Part shown: positions 8,165-17,410 of the stretch, one piece after another | Layout: every line of letters begins with the position of its first letter | Position numbering within the stretch: the first letter of the stretch is position 1 | Assembly (NCBI RefSeq): GCF_945957345.1 | Contig: NZ_CAMFKW010000013.1 | Location: forward strand, 1 to 64,000 | Length of the DNA stretch: 64,000 bases | Direction: 5' to 3' | DNA from: an uncultured Allobosea sp. | Lineage (GTDB): Bacteria; Pseudomonadota; Alphaproteobacteria; Rhizobiales; Beijerinckiaceae | Notes under the pieces: generated by a model | The model's database searches: none | Told to the model about the DNA's origin: nothing | What the model saw: only the letters and a program-made list of their open reading frames with translations | Position numbers and translations under genes: made by a program

Positions 8165-8679
8165 ATGAGGGAGTCGTCCTCCCGGATGTTCTGGAGCCCG
8201 GCCTGCGCGTCGTCTTTTGCGGCACGCAGGCCGGCGCCGCCTCGGCCAGGCTCGGCGCCTATTATGCCGGGCCGGGCAACAAGTTCTGGCCGGTGCTTCA
8301 CCAGATCGGGCTCGTCCCGGTGAGGCTACGGCCGGAGGAATTCCGGACCTTGCTGCGCTACGGCATCGGCCTGACCGATGTCGCCAAGCGGACCTCGGGG
8401 CCGGATTCCGCGCTGCGTGGCGACCATTTCGACGTGGCCGGCTTCACGGCGCGGATCGATGCGAACCAGCCCCGCATCCTCGCCTTCAACGGCAAGCGCG
8501 CGGCGCAGGCCGCCCTTGGCATCAGCGAGGGCAGGCTTTCCTACGGGCCGCAGACGCATGGACTGGCCGACGCCGACATCTACGTCCTCCCCTCGACCTC
8601 CGGCGCTGCGGCCGGCTTCTGGTCGATCGAACCCTGGAAGCAACTGGCCATGGCCGTGACCGGAAACCAATCGCGATGA
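8158..8679 (+). CDS. Mug/TDG-like mismatch-specific DNA glycosylase
   Basis: The 173-residue protein resembles the mismatch-specific uracil/thymine DNA glycosylases. The segments G-P-G-N-K-F-W, G-I-G-L-T-D and L-P-S-T-S-G-A follow in the family's order. The first motif, G-I-N-P-G in E. coli Mug with the catalytic Asn, reads G-T-Q-A-G here (residues 22-26), so a Gln stands at the Asn position. The base removed and the mechanism may therefore differ. The start at 8158 was preferred because the upstream ATG at 8137 lies inside a repeat. Its stop overlaps the permease start (ATGA at 8676), so a DNA repair gene is translationally coupled to a transporter operon. Confidence 0.8.
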   Translation: MTDEGVVLPDVLEPGLRVVFCGTQAGAASARLGAYYAGPGNKFWPVLHQIGLVPVRLRPEEFRTLLRYGIGLTDVAKRTSGPDSALRGDHFDVAGFTARIDANQPRILAFNGKRAAQAALGISEGRLSYGPQTHGLADADIYVLPSTSGAAAGFWSIEPWKQLAMAVTGNQSR

Positions 8680-9445
8680 GACCTTTGCAACCCGTCTCGG
8701 CCCCCGCCCGCATCGGCTATGGCCTGGCCTTCTTCGCGCTCTTCGTCGCGCTCTGGTCGGTCGCGACCTTCGGCGGCTATGTCCAGCGCCTCTTCCTGGC
8801 CGATCCGCTGACCATGGTCGGCGAGGGCTACAGCCTGATGGTCCGCTACGGCTTCAGCTTCGACATCATGATGACGATCTGGCGCGTCGTCGGCGGCTTC
8901 ATCATCGCCGTCATCGTCGCTTTGCCGATCGGCATCCTGATGGGCGCCTACAAGCCGATCGAGGCTTTCCTGGAGCCCTTCGTCTCCTTCGCGCGCTACC
9001 TGCCGGCCTCGGCCTTCATCCCGCTGCTGATCCTCTGGGCCGGCATCGGCGAGACGCAGAAACTGCTCGTCATCTTCATCGGCTCGGTCTTCCAGCTCAT
9101 CCTGATGATCGCGGTCTCGGTCGGCTCGATCCGGCGCGATCTCGTCGACGCCGCCTATACGTTGGGCGCGACGGACAGCTCGGTCGTGCGCCGCGTCATG
9201 CTGCCGAATGCGGCGCCCGAGATCGCCGAGATCTTTCGCCTCGTGCTCGGCTGGGCCTGGACCTATGTCATCGTCGCCGAGCTGATCGGCTCGTCGTCGG
9301 GCATCGGCCACATGATCACCGACAGCCAGGCGCTGCTGAACACCGGACAGATCATCTTCGGCATCATCGTGATCGGCCTGATCGGCCTCGTCTCCGATTT
9401 CCTCTTCAAGGCGGTCAACCAGCGCCTGTTCCCGTGGGCGCGCGC

Positions 9446-9449
<4 letters not shown>
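8676..9449 (+). CDS. ABC transporter permease (SsuC/TauC type)
   Basis: This inner-membrane protein of 257 residues has about six hydrophobic helices. It carries the EAA-like cytoplasmic loop (D-A-A-Y-T-L-G-A-T with L-P-N-A-A-P about 16 residues later), which docks onto the ATPase. It forms the channel of the importer whose binding protein is at 7075 and ATPase at 9446. The start at 8676 overlaps the glycosylase stop, and its stop overlaps the ATPase start (ATGA at 9446), so the three genes are translationally coupled. A longer upstream open frame in the same phase is not used because it runs through the glycosylase gene. Confidence 0.9.
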
Positions 9450-10225
<776 letters not shown>

Positions 10226-10264
10226 CCGGGCAGTCAGCCATGCTTCCGTAGCGGAACCAATCGG

Positions 10265-10295
10265 CCTCGCCTGCGTTGTCATGTCGCAGGCGAGG
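10265..10295. other. perfect 11-bp inverted repeat after the ABC importer operon
   Basis: CCTCGCCTGCG (10265-10275) and its exact reverse complement (10285-10295) flank a nine-base loop, 40 bases after the ATPase stop. There is no T run on either side, so it is either a weak terminator or a hairpin that protects the 3' end of the message. Confidence 0.45.
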
Positions 10296-10378
10296 GGCTG
10301 CCTTGCGCGTAAGGGCCGTTACGGCTGCGTGGCAAATTGCCATCTTGAGCGAAAGGGGCGCTGCCGAAGGTGGGGCCA

Positions 10379-11620
10379 ATGCATTCGCTGATTGCCAGGA
10401 TGTTGTCTCGGCTCGCGATCGAGCCACGTATCGATGTCGTATTTCCCGATGGCACGTTGCAGTCGGTCGGGCAGGGCGCGGTGCCGCGATTGCGTATGCG
10501 CATCGTCGATTCCCCGACGGAACTGAAACTGGCGCTCAATCCCGAGCTTGCTCTCGGCGAGGCCGTTATGGACGGTCGCGTCGTCGTCGAGCAAGGTTCG
10601 CTCTATGATCTTCTCGATGCGCTGGTCGCAGCCGTGCATCGGGCGCGTCCCAAAGGCTGGGGCAAGGTCTTGGAGGGTTTACGCACCGCCGTGCGGCGCT
10701 TCCATCAGCACAACACGCCGGCGCTCTCCCGGCGCAATGTCGCGCATCACTATGATCTCAAGAGCGACTTCTTCCGGCTTTTTCTCGATCCGGACATGCA
10801 GTATTCCTGCGCATATTTCGCCGATCCGAGCATGACGTTGGCCGAGGCGCAGCTCGCCAAGAAGCGCCACATCATGGGCAAGCTCGATCTCCAGCCGGGC
10901 CAGCGCGTGCTCGATATCGGCTGCGGCTGGGGCGGCATGGCGCTGTCCATAGCCGGCGAGACGGGAGCGTCTGTCACGGGCATCACGCTCTCCGAGGAGC
11001 AGCTTGCCATTGCCCAGCAGCGCGGCGCGGAATCCGGCCTGCCGGTCGAGTTTCGGCTGCAGGACTATCGCCATCTCAGCGAGCCCTTCGACCGCATCGT
11101 CTCGGTCGGCATGTTCGAGCATGTCGGCGTCGGCTACTACCGCGACTATTTCCGCAAGATCCGGGAATTGCTGAGTGATGACGGCGTGGCGCTGGTCCAT
11201 ACGATCGGCCGCTCGACGCCGCCGGGCGCGACCAATCCATTCATCGCCAAATACATCTTCCCCGGCGGCTATATCCCCGCCATGTCGGAGGTGGCGGCTG
11301 CGGTCGAGCAGGAAGGGCTCGTCATCACAGATGTCGAGGTGCTGCGCCTGCACTATGCCGAGACGCTGAAGGTTTGGCGCGAGAACTTCCTTGCCCGCCG
11401 CGACGAGGCGGTGGCGATGTATGACGAGCGCTTCGCCCGGATGTGGGAGTTCTATCTCGCCGCTTGCGAGGCGAGCTTCCGGCATGACGACCTCGTCGTG
11501 TTCCAGTTCCAGCTCGCCAAGAAGCTCGATGGCCTGCCGATCACGCGCGGCTATATCGGAGAGCGCGAGAGCGAGCTTGGGCGCAAGCCGGCGCTCACGA
11601 AGGTCGCCGAGTCGGCTTAG
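10379..11620 (+). CDS. cfa: cyclopropane-fatty-acyl-phospholipid synthase family methyltransferase
   Basis: The 413-residue protein matches the Cfa/CmaA family, which transfers a methylene from S-adenosylmethionine to a double bond of membrane phospholipid acyl chains. An N-terminal lipid-binding part (about 1-110) precedes the methyltransferase domain, which has the SAM motif V-L-D-I-G-C-G-W-G-G and the later V-S-V-G-M-F-E-H-V-G. The preceding H-H-Y-D-L and the later H-T-I-G-R segments are also typical. The start at 10379 is chosen over a GTG nine bases upstream, since GAAGGTGGGG lies just before the ATG. Its stop codon overlaps the stop of the converging citrate synthase gene. Confidence 0.9.
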   Translation: MHSLIARMLSRLAIEPRIDVVFPDGTLQSVGQGAVPRLRMRIVDSPTELKLALNPELALGEAVMDGRVVVEQGSLYDLLDALVAAVHRARPKGWGKVLEGLRTAVRRFHQHNTPALSRRNVAHHYDLKSDFFRLFLDPDMQYSCAYFADPSMTLAEAQLAKKRHIMGKLDLQPGQRVLDIGCGWGGMALSIAGETGASVTGITLSEEQLAIAQQRGAESGLPVEFRLQDYRHLSEPFDRIVSVGMFEHVGVGYYRDYFRKIRELLSDDGVALVHTIGRSTPPGATNPFIAKYIFPGGYIPAMSEVAAAVEQEGLVITDVEVLRLHYAETLKVWRENFLARRDEAVAMYDERFARMWEFYLAACEASFRHDDLVVFQFQLAKKLDGLPITRGYIGERESELGRKPALTKVAESA

Positions 11621-12756
11621 CCCGGCTCCGGCCCGACATAGCGGGCGCGAGGCCGGATCAGGCGTCCGGTCTCGCCTTGCTCCAGCGCATGCGCGATCCA
11701 ACCGGCGCAGCGTGCGGCAGCAAAAATCTGGAACGAGACATCCGGCGCGAGCCCGAGGTCGCTGGCGATCGCCGTCAGCACGAAATCGATATTCGGCTCC
11801 TCGCCGGTCAGCGTCGTGACAGCCCGGCGCGTCTCCTCATAGGCAGGCGGTAATGCGAAGGCCGTGAGCAGTGCGCGGGCCCGCGCATCGCCATCGGGAT
11901 AGAGTGGATGGCCGAAACCGGGCAGGGGCATGCCGGTCGCGAGCCGGGCGGAGACCGCCATTTCGACGCCCTCGCTTGCGATCTCGCGCATCAACCCGAG
12001 GACGCGCGGCGTCATCCCGCCATGCAATGGCCCGGACAGCGTCGCGAGCCCGGCCAGGATGCTGGCGGCGAGCGAGGCGCGCGTCGAGGCCGCGACCCGG
12101 ACCGCGAAGGTCGAGGCGTTGAGCTCATGATCGGCGAGCAGCACCAGCGCGCGGCGGATCAGGTCGGCGCCGCGTTCGTCGCAGCCCCAGGCCTGCGCCA
12201 GCCGGTGATGGATCGGTCCCTGTCCCGGCCGCCCGGCGATGGCGTCCACGAGCGAGTCGATGACGGAGGCGGCCTCCAGATAGAGCGCCTTCTTGGTGCG
12301 CCCGGCCATGGCGGGATCGCTGGCGGCGCGGGCGGCGATCACCGCGAACATGCGCTGCCGGGCCGGCGCTTCCGGCACGATCGTGAATAGCGGCGGGAAG
12401 CGTTGCGAGCCGCAATCCCAGAGCAGCCGCGCGACATCCTCAAGCTTTGCCGTTTCGGCGAGCACCTCGGCATCCTGCCCGCGATACCACAGCTTGCCGC
12501 GCTGGATCGTGGCGATGCCCGAGGCCAGGATCGGCTCGCCGAACGCGATCGCGTCCTCCGCGATGGCAGCGGGCTTGCGCCCCCGCGCCTTGCGATGCTC
12601 CAGCCGTGCCACATCTTCGGCCCGGTAGAGCCGTCGACGCGAGTCGGCGGCATCGCCGCGCGCCTCGATCAGCCCGCGGCTGACATAGGCGTAGAGCGTC
12701 TGCGGCTTCAGCCCGAGCCGCTGCATAACCTGTTGCGCCGTCAGCCAGTCGGTCAT
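11617..12756 (-). CDS. citrate synthase family protein with N-terminal MerR-like helix-turn-helix
   Basis: The 379-residue protein begins with an excisionase/MerR-type DNA-binding domain (about residues 3-55: L-T-A-Q-Q-V-M-Q-R-L-G-L-K, T-L-Y-A-Y-V-S-R-G-L-I, then R-L-Y-R-A-E-D-V). It continues with a citrate synthase domain. The catalytic residues look intact: His in G-P-L-H-G-G, His in G-F-G-H-P-L-Y and Asp324 in N-I-D-F. It may be an enzyme, a metabolite-sensing regulator or both. It is divergent from a second citrate synthase homologue, and three copies of a nine-base half-site lie between them. The start at 12756 gives the helix-turn-helix the usual N terminus. Confidence 0.85.
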   Translation of the reverse strand: MTDWLTAQQVMQRLGLKPQTLYAYVSRGLIEARGDAADSRRRLYRAEDVARLEHRKARGRKPAAIAEDAIAFGEPILASGIATIQRGKLWYRGQDAEVLAETAKLEDVARLLWDCGSQRFPPLFTIVPEAPARQRMFAVIAARAASDPAMAGRTKKALYLEAASVIDSLVDAIAGRPGQGPIHHRLAQAWGCDERGADLIRRALVLLADHELNASTFAVRVAASTRASLAASILAGLATLSGPLHGGMTPRVLGLMREIASEGVEMAVSARLATGMPLPGFGHPLYPDGDARARALLTAFALPPAYEETRRAVTTLTGEEPNIDFVLTAIASDLGLAPDVSFQIFAAARCAGWIAHALEQGETGRLIRPRARYVGPEPG

Positions 12757-12763
12757 GGAAAAT

Positions 12764-12814
12764 AGATTGATTATATTGTTCAAGATTGATTCTACTGGTG
12801 AAGCTATCAATCTT
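12764..12814. promoter_or_regulatory. candidate operator between the two citrate synthase genes
   Basis: The half-site AGATTGATT occurs at 12764-12772 and again at 12783-12791. A close inverted copy sits at 12806-12814, so that AAGATTGAT (12782-12790) and ATCAATCTT (12806-12814) form a perfect nine-base inverted repeat. The 87-base intergenic region is AT-rich compared with its neighbours. It probably holds both promoters and a binding site, possibly for the DNA-binding citrate synthase itself. Confidence 0.55.
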
Positions 12815-12843
12815 CAAGGCCTCAGATGTTGAGGAGAACCGCC

Positions 12844-13923
12844 ATGTCCGATGGCCTTGAAGATGTCGTTGCCGCCCATACCGTGCTCTCGGAAGTCGAT
12901 GGAGCGGCGGGCCGGCTGGTGATGCGCGGCCACAGCCTGGATGAACTCGCCGGCCATACCTCCTTCGAGGAAATGGCCGCGCTGATGCTCGACGGCTTCG
13001 TGCCGGACCTGCGCGCCATGAAGGATCTGCCGGCGGCGCTCGGCGCGGCCCGGCAGGAACTGTTCGAAACGGTGGTGCAGAAGGCGGTTGTCCCCGTCAC
13101 CCTCGGCCCGGTCGAGATGATCCGGGCGATGACGGCACTGATCCCCGATGGCGAGGATGTCGGCACGGTGCTGCGGCTGCTGGCGGCGCCGGCTGTCTTT
13201 ACCGCCGCTTCGCTGCGCATGCGGCAGTGTCTCGCGCCGGTCGCGCCCGATCCGTCCCTGCCGCAGGCCGCCGATACGCTGCGCATGTTGACAGGCAAGG
13301 CGCCGACGAAGCAGCAGGCCGCCGCGCTCGATACCTATCTCGTGACCGTCGCCGATCACGGCCTCAACGCCTCGACCTTTGCGTCGCGCGTCGTCGCCTC
13401 AACCCGCGCCGGGCTGGTCTCGGCTGTGCTCGCCGGCATCGGCGCCCTGAAGGGGCCGCTCCATGGCGGCGCGCCCGGCCCGGTGATCGAGATGCTCGAT
13501 GCGATCGGTGCACCCACGAATGCCCGCGCCTGGTTGGAAACCGCGCTCGATCGCGGCGACCGGCTGATGGGTTTCGGCCACCGCATCTACCGTGTGCGCG
13601 ACCCGCGCGCCGATGCGCTGAAGGGCGCGATCCGCCGGCTCGGCGCCGATAGCGGGCGCCTTGCCCTGGCCGAGGCGGTCGAGCAGGCAGCACTCGCCAT
13701 CCTGCGCGAACGCAAGCCCAACCGGACGCTGGAAACCAATGTCGAGTTCTACACGGCGCTCCTGCTGGAGGCGCTCGGCTTCACGCCGGACTCGTTCACC
13801 TGTGTCTTCGCGCTCGGTCGCACGACCGGCTGGCTCGCCCATGCCAAGGAGCAGATCGCCGGCGGCCGCCTGATCCGGCCGCAATCGGTCTATGTCGGCC
13901 CGCAGCCGCGGCAGGCGGCTTAA
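12844..13923 (+). CDS. citrate synthase/methylcitrate synthase-like protein
   Basis: This 359-residue protein has the small-type citrate synthase fold. The family histidines are present: H207 in G-P-L-H-G-G and H246 in G-F-G-H-R-I-Y-R. The catalytic Asp position (N-V-D-F-Y in related enzymes) carries Glu301 (N-V-E-F-Y), a conservative change that may alter the rate or the acyl-CoA used. The start at 12844 has GAGGAG seven bases upstream. It is divergent from the helix-turn-helix citrate synthase homologue, and the two are probably controlled together. No prpB or prpD gene is in the window, so a methylcitrate role is not supported by context. Confidence 0.85.
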   Translation: MSDGLEDVVAAHTVLSEVDGAAGRLVMRGHSLDELAGHTSFEEMAALMLDGFVPDLRAMKDLPAALGAARQELFETVVQKAVVPVTLGPVEMIRAMTALIPDGEDVGTVLRLLAAPAVFTAASLRMRQCLAPVAPDPSLPQAADTLRMLTGKAPTKQQAAALDTYLVTVADHGLNASTFASRVVASTRAGLVSAVLAGIGALKGPLHGGAPGPVIEMLDAIGAPTNARAWLETALDRGDRLMGFGHRIYRVRDPRADALKGAIRRLGADSGRLALAEAVEQAALAILRERKPNRTLETNVEFYTALLLEALGFTPDSFTCVFALGRTTGWLAHAKEQIAGGRLIRPQSVYVGPQPRQAA

Positions 13924-13944
13924 GTTCCAGCAGGGCGCTGGGAA

Positions 13945-14073
13945 CCCTTCTCCCGTGTGGGAGAAGGGCAGGGATGAGGGCCTGCCTTATCCGCGAAGAC
14001 TCGATGGCCCGGTCGCGCTCCAATGATCAGCGGCGGTCCCTCACCCCTACCCCTCTCCCGTTCGGGGGAGAGG
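13945..14073. repeat. family D double-hairpin intergenic repeat
   Basis: A perfect ten-base stem (13945-13954 with 13959-13968, loop GTGT) and a second stem of the same composition (CCTCTCCC near 14052 with GGGGAGAGG near 14065) face each other. They bracket a gap of about 80 bases between two converging genes. This CTCTCCC/GGGAGA pattern is typical of alphaproteobacterial palindromic intergenic elements. It may also end transcripts from both sides. Confidence 0.6.
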
Positions 14074-14086
14074 AGCCCGCGGCTGT

Positions 14087-14647
14087 TTATGACGCCGTCA
14101 GCCAAACCGCATAAAGCTCAGCCTCACCGCCGCTCACAGTAAGCTCCACACCCCCCGGCGCATCCAGCATCGCGCTGTCGCCGGCGGGCAGCGTCGTGCC
14201 GTTCACCAGCCAGTCGCCCTTGCGGGCGACCAGCACCACCAGGCCTTCGCTTGCGCTGAGCGAGCCGGCGCCAGAGAGGCGTTCGACCCGGTGCTGCCAG
14301 CGACCGCGCCGGCTCATCACGTTGAGATCGTCGATTGCCCCATCGACCAGCACACCATCCACCGCCCGGTCGGCGGCGAAGAAAAACGGCTTGGTCGCGC
14401 GGTCGAGCGAAACCGTCTCGCCATCGCCGAAGGCCAGCCGAATGCCGTTGCCGGTCAACACCGACAGCGTCCGGTCGATGCCGGGGAAGGACGAGAACGG
14501 CCCGTCCTGTCCGACATGCGCCATTGAGATGCGCCAGTCGAAATCGCCGAGCGAGGCGCCTTCCGGCGCGACCGCGATCTCGGTCGTGGTGCCGCCGCCG
14601 TTCTTCCACGGCATGACCTTGCAATCGGCGGCGCGGATGATGCGCAT
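14087..14647 (-). CDS. hutD: HutD family protein
   Basis: The 186-residue cupin-like protein begins M-R-I-I-R-A-A-D-C-K-V-M-P-W-K-N-G-G-G-T-T-T-E-I, the hallmark of HutD. HutD is conserved in hut loci. It is not a pathway enzyme and is thought to limit or tune histidine catabolism, possibly by binding an intermediate. It is the last gene of the minus-strand hut unit, separated from hutU by a 160-base gap with a repeat, so its expression may be partly uncoupled from the rest. Confidence 0.9.
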   Translation of the reverse strand: MRIIRAADCKVMPWKNGGGTTTEIAVAPEGASLGDFDWRISMAHVGQDGPFSSFPGIDRTLSVLTGNGIRLAFGDGETVSLDRATKPFFFAADRAVDGVLVDGAIDDLNVMSRRGRWQHRVERLSGAGSLSASEGLVVLVARKGDWLVNGTTLPAGDSAMLDAPGGVELTVSGGEAELYAVWLTAS

Positions 14648-14677
14648 GGAAGCTCCTTCGAATTCAGACGGCCACCC

Positions 14678-14804
14678 TTGTTATTCCGGGGCGCCCGAAG
14701 GGCGAACCCGGAACCCACGACTGGGTAGAACATCGTGGTTGGACAAGGCTCGCCCGGTCGTGGGCTCCGGGTTCTCCGCTGGCGCGGAGCCCCGGAAGGA
14801 CAAC
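14678..14804. repeat. family C inverted intergenic repeat between hutU and hutD
   Basis: The ends TTATTCCGGGGC and GCCCCGGAAGGACAA are near inverted copies. Internal boxes CGAACCCGGAACCCACGA and its approximate reverse complement TCGTGGGCTCCGGGTT form a long stem. No coding frame is supported in the gap. The element could attenuate transcription before hutD. Confidence 0.6.
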
Positions 14805-14809
14805 GTCGC

Positions 14810-16477
14810 TCAGCCCAGGATACCCGGCAGGTTGAGCTGCTTCTCGCGGGCGCAGTCCAGCGCGATGTCGTAGCCGGCATCGGCATGGCGCATCACGCCC
14901 GTGGCCGGGTCGTTCCAGAGCACGCGCGAGAGACGAGCGGCCGCGTCATCCGTGCCGTCGGCGCAGATCACGACGCCCGAATGCTGCGAGAAGCCCATGC
15001 CGACGCCGCCGCCATGGTGCAGCGAGACCCAGGTCGCACCCGACGCCGTGTTGAGCAGGGCGTTGAGCAGCGGCCAGTCGGAGACCGCGTCCGAGCCGTC
15101 CTTCATCGCTTCCGTCTCGCGGTTCGGCGAGGCGACCGAGCCGGAATCGAGATGGTCGCGGCCGATCACGACCGGCGCCTTGAGCTCGCCGTTCCGGACC
15201 ATTTCGTTGAAGGCCAGGCCGAGGCGGTGGCGATCGCCGAGGCCGACCCAGCAGATGCGCGCCGGCACGCCCTGGAACGCGATGCGCTCGCGCGCCATGT
15301 CGAGCCAGTTGTGCAGGTGCTTGTTGTCGGGCAGCAGCTCCTTCACCTTGGCGTCGGTCTTGTAGATATCCTCCGGATCGCCCGAAAGCGCGGCCCAGCG
15401 GAACGGGCCGATGCCACGGCAGAACAGCGGACGGATATAGGCCGGCACGAAGCCCGGGAAGGCGAAGGCGTTCTCCAGTCCCTCTTCCTTGGCGACCTGG
15501 CGGATGTTGTTGCCGTAGTCGAAGACGGGCAAGCCCATGTTCTGGAAGGCGATCATCGCCTCGACATGCTCGCGCATCGAGGCACGGGCGGCCTTTTCCA
15601 CGGACTTCGGATTGGCCTCGCGTGCTTGCCTCCACTGGCCCATGGTCCAGCCCTTCGGCAGGTAGCCGTTGATCGGGTCATGCGCCGAGGTCTGATCGGT
15701 GACCATGTCGGGACGGATGCCGCGGCGCACCATCTCGGGCAGGATCTCGGCGCAGTTGCCGAGCAGGCCGACCGACTTCGCCTCGCCATTCCTGGTCCAC
15801 CGGGCGATCATCTCCAGCGCTTCGTCGAGCGTCTCGGCCTTCTCGTCGAGATAGCGGGTGCGCAGGCGGAAATCGATCGAGTCCGGGTTGCACTCGACGG
15901 CAAGGCAGGACGCACCGGCCATCACCGCGGCGAGCGGCTGCGCGCCGCCCATGCCGCCGAGGCCGCCGGTCAGGACCCACTTACCCTTGAGGTTGCCGCC
16001 ATAATGCTGGCGGCCGGCCTCGACGAAGGTCTCGTAAGTGCCCTGCACGATGCCCTGGGTGCCGATATAGATCCAGGAGCCGGCCGTCATCTGGCCGTAC
16101 ATCGCGAGCCCCTTCTTATCGAGCTCGTTGAAATGATCCCAGTTCGCCCAATGCGGCACGAGGTTCGAGTTCGCGATCAGGACGCGCGGCGCATCCTTAT
16201 GGGTGCGGAACACGCCGACCGGCTTGCCGGACTGGACGAGCAGCGTCTCGTCGGCCTCGAGCTGGCGCAGCGTTTCGACGATGCGGTCGAAATCCTCCCA
16301 GGAGCGGGCGGCGCGGCCGATGCCGCCATAGACCACGAGCTCCTGCGGATTCTCGGCGACGTCCGGATGCAGGTTGTTCATCAGCATGCGCAGCGGCGCC
16401 TCGGTCAGCCAGCTCTTGGCACTGAGCTCGGTGCCGGTGGCGGGGCGGATGACGCGGGTATTGTCCAGGCGGGTCAT
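14810..16477 (-). CDS. hutU: urocanate hydratase
   Basis: The 555-residue enzyme, close to the usual 557, converts urocanate to 4-imidazolone-5-propionate with tightly bound NAD. The NAD-binding motif [11 protein letters not shown], the N-terminal G-G-I-G-R-A-A-R segment and the C-terminal [16 protein letters not shown] stretch are typical of the family. The start at 16477 overlaps the hutG stop (ATGA), so the two genes are translationally coupled. A longer open frame continues upstream through hutG in another phase and is not used. Confidence 0.97.
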   Translation of the reverse strand: MTRLDNTRVIRPATGTELSAKSWLTEAPLRMLMNNLHPDVAENPQELVVYGGIGRAARSWEDFDRIVETLRQLEADETLLVQSGKPVGVFRTHKDAPRVLIANSNLVPHWANWDHFNELDKKGLAMYGQMTAGSWIYIGTQGIVQGTYETFVEAGRQHYGGNLKGKWVLTGGLGGMGGAQPLAAVMAGASCLAVECNPDSIDFRLRTRYLDEKAETLDEALEMIARWTRNGEAKSVGLLGNCAEILPEMVRRGIRPDMVTDQTSAHDPINGYLPKGWTMGQWRQAREANPKSVEKAARASMREHVEAMIAFQNMGLPVFDYGNNIRQVAKEEGLENAFAFPGFVPAYIRPLFCRGIGPFRWAALSGDPEDIYKTDAKVKELLPDNKHLHNWLDMARERIAFQGVPARICWVGLGDRHRLGLAFNEMVRNGELKAPVVIGRDHLDSGSVASPNRETEAMKDGSDAVSDWPLLNALLNTASGATWVSLHHGGGVGMGFSQHSGVVICADGTDDAAARLSRVLWNDPATGVMRHADAGYDIALDCAREKQLNLPGILG

Positions 16478-17283
16478 GAGCGGCTCCGTTCGAGTTGCTT
16501 GGCCGCGTCGAGGGCGGCGGCGATGATGGCGGACAAGGCGGTTTGCAAGGTGGCGGCCTTCAGTGCGTCGAAGGTCCAGGGCGCGTTTTCTTCCGAGAGA
16601 TAGGCCGAGAGCGCGATTTCCATCTGGAGCGCGTGCACTTGGCTTGAGGGGCGCCCGTAATGGCGCGTGATCCAGCCGCCCTTGAAGCGGCCATTGGCGA
16701 TCTGGGTGAGCGGCTGGCCCGCCATCGCGGTGACGGCGGCAGCCTCGACACTCGATGCGCAGCTTTGGCCGGAATTCGTGCCGAGGTTGAGCGTCGGCAG
16801 CGTGCCCTCGAACAGGCGCGGGATCACCGACTTGATCGAGTGGCAGTCCCACAGCACGCAATAGCCGTGCTCGGCCTTCACCCGTTCGATCTCGGCCGCC
16901 AGCGCCGTGTGATAGGGCTGGAAATAGGCCGCCTTGCGCCGCTCGATCTCGTTCGCATCCGGCGCGGTCTGCCAGATCGGCGCGCCGTCGAAGGTCGTGG
17001 TCGGCACGAGCTCGGTCGTCGCCTGGCCCGGATAGAGCGAGACGCCGGACGGGTCGCGGTTGAGATCGATCACGAAGCGCGAAAGCTGCGCCTCGATGAT
17101 GCTCGGCGCGAACGGCGCGGCGAAGCTGTAGAGCTGGCGCATATGCCAGTCGGTATCCTCGACCAGCTTTCCGCGTGCGTTGAGCTGCGCCGCGACTTCC
17201 GGCGGAACGCCGGTGCCGGGATGCGGCATCGAGAGGATCAGCGGGGACGAGCCGCGCGTGACGTTGATGATGTCTGTTGTCAT
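16474..17283 (-). CDS. hutG: N-formylglutamate deformylase
   Basis: The 269-residue protein matches the N-formylglutamate amidohydrolase type of HutG ([21 protein letters not shown]) and not the arginase-like formiminoglutamase. It hydrolyses N-formylglutamate to glutamate and formate, the last step of the five-step histidine route. The presence of hutF in the same locus agrees with this. It follows hutH after a 127-base gap that contains a repeat, and its stop overlaps the hutU start. Confidence 0.95.
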   Translation of the reverse strand: MTTDIINVTRGSSPLILSMPHPGTGVPPEVAAQLNARGKLVEDTDWHMRQLYSFAAPFAPSIIEAQLSRFVIDLNRDPSGVSLYPGQATTELVPTTTFDGAPIWQTAPDANEIERRKAAYFQPYHTALAAEIERVKAEHGYCVLWDCHSIKSVIPRLFEGTLPTLNLGTNSGQSCASSVEAAAVTAMAGQPLTQIANGRFKGGWITRHYGRPSSQVHALQMEIALSAYLSEENAPWTFDALKAATLQTALSAIIAAALDAAKQLERSRS

Positions 17284-17304
17284 GGCCCTGCCTCTGGAAC
17301 CGCT

Positions 17305-17399
17305 TCGTCATGCTCGCCCTTGTGGCGAGTATCCACGTCTTGAACACTGCATTCGACGAAGGAAGACGTGGATGGTCGGGACAAGCCCGACCATGACGG
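17305..17399. repeat. family B intergenic repeat, copy 2
   Basis: It is nearly identical to the element at 8070-8164, with the same inverted ends and the same two hairpins. It sits inside the hut operon between hutH and hutG, where its stems would form in the message. Confidence 0.75.
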
Positions 17400-17410
17400 G
17401 AAGGGCGAAC

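Noticed and set aside
14735..16603. 622-codon open frame on the plus strand opposite hutU
   Set aside because: It is antisense to hutU, which is certain from its motifs. The translation is His- and Arg-rich and has no recognisable domain. GC-rich DNA keeps the opposite frame free of stops.
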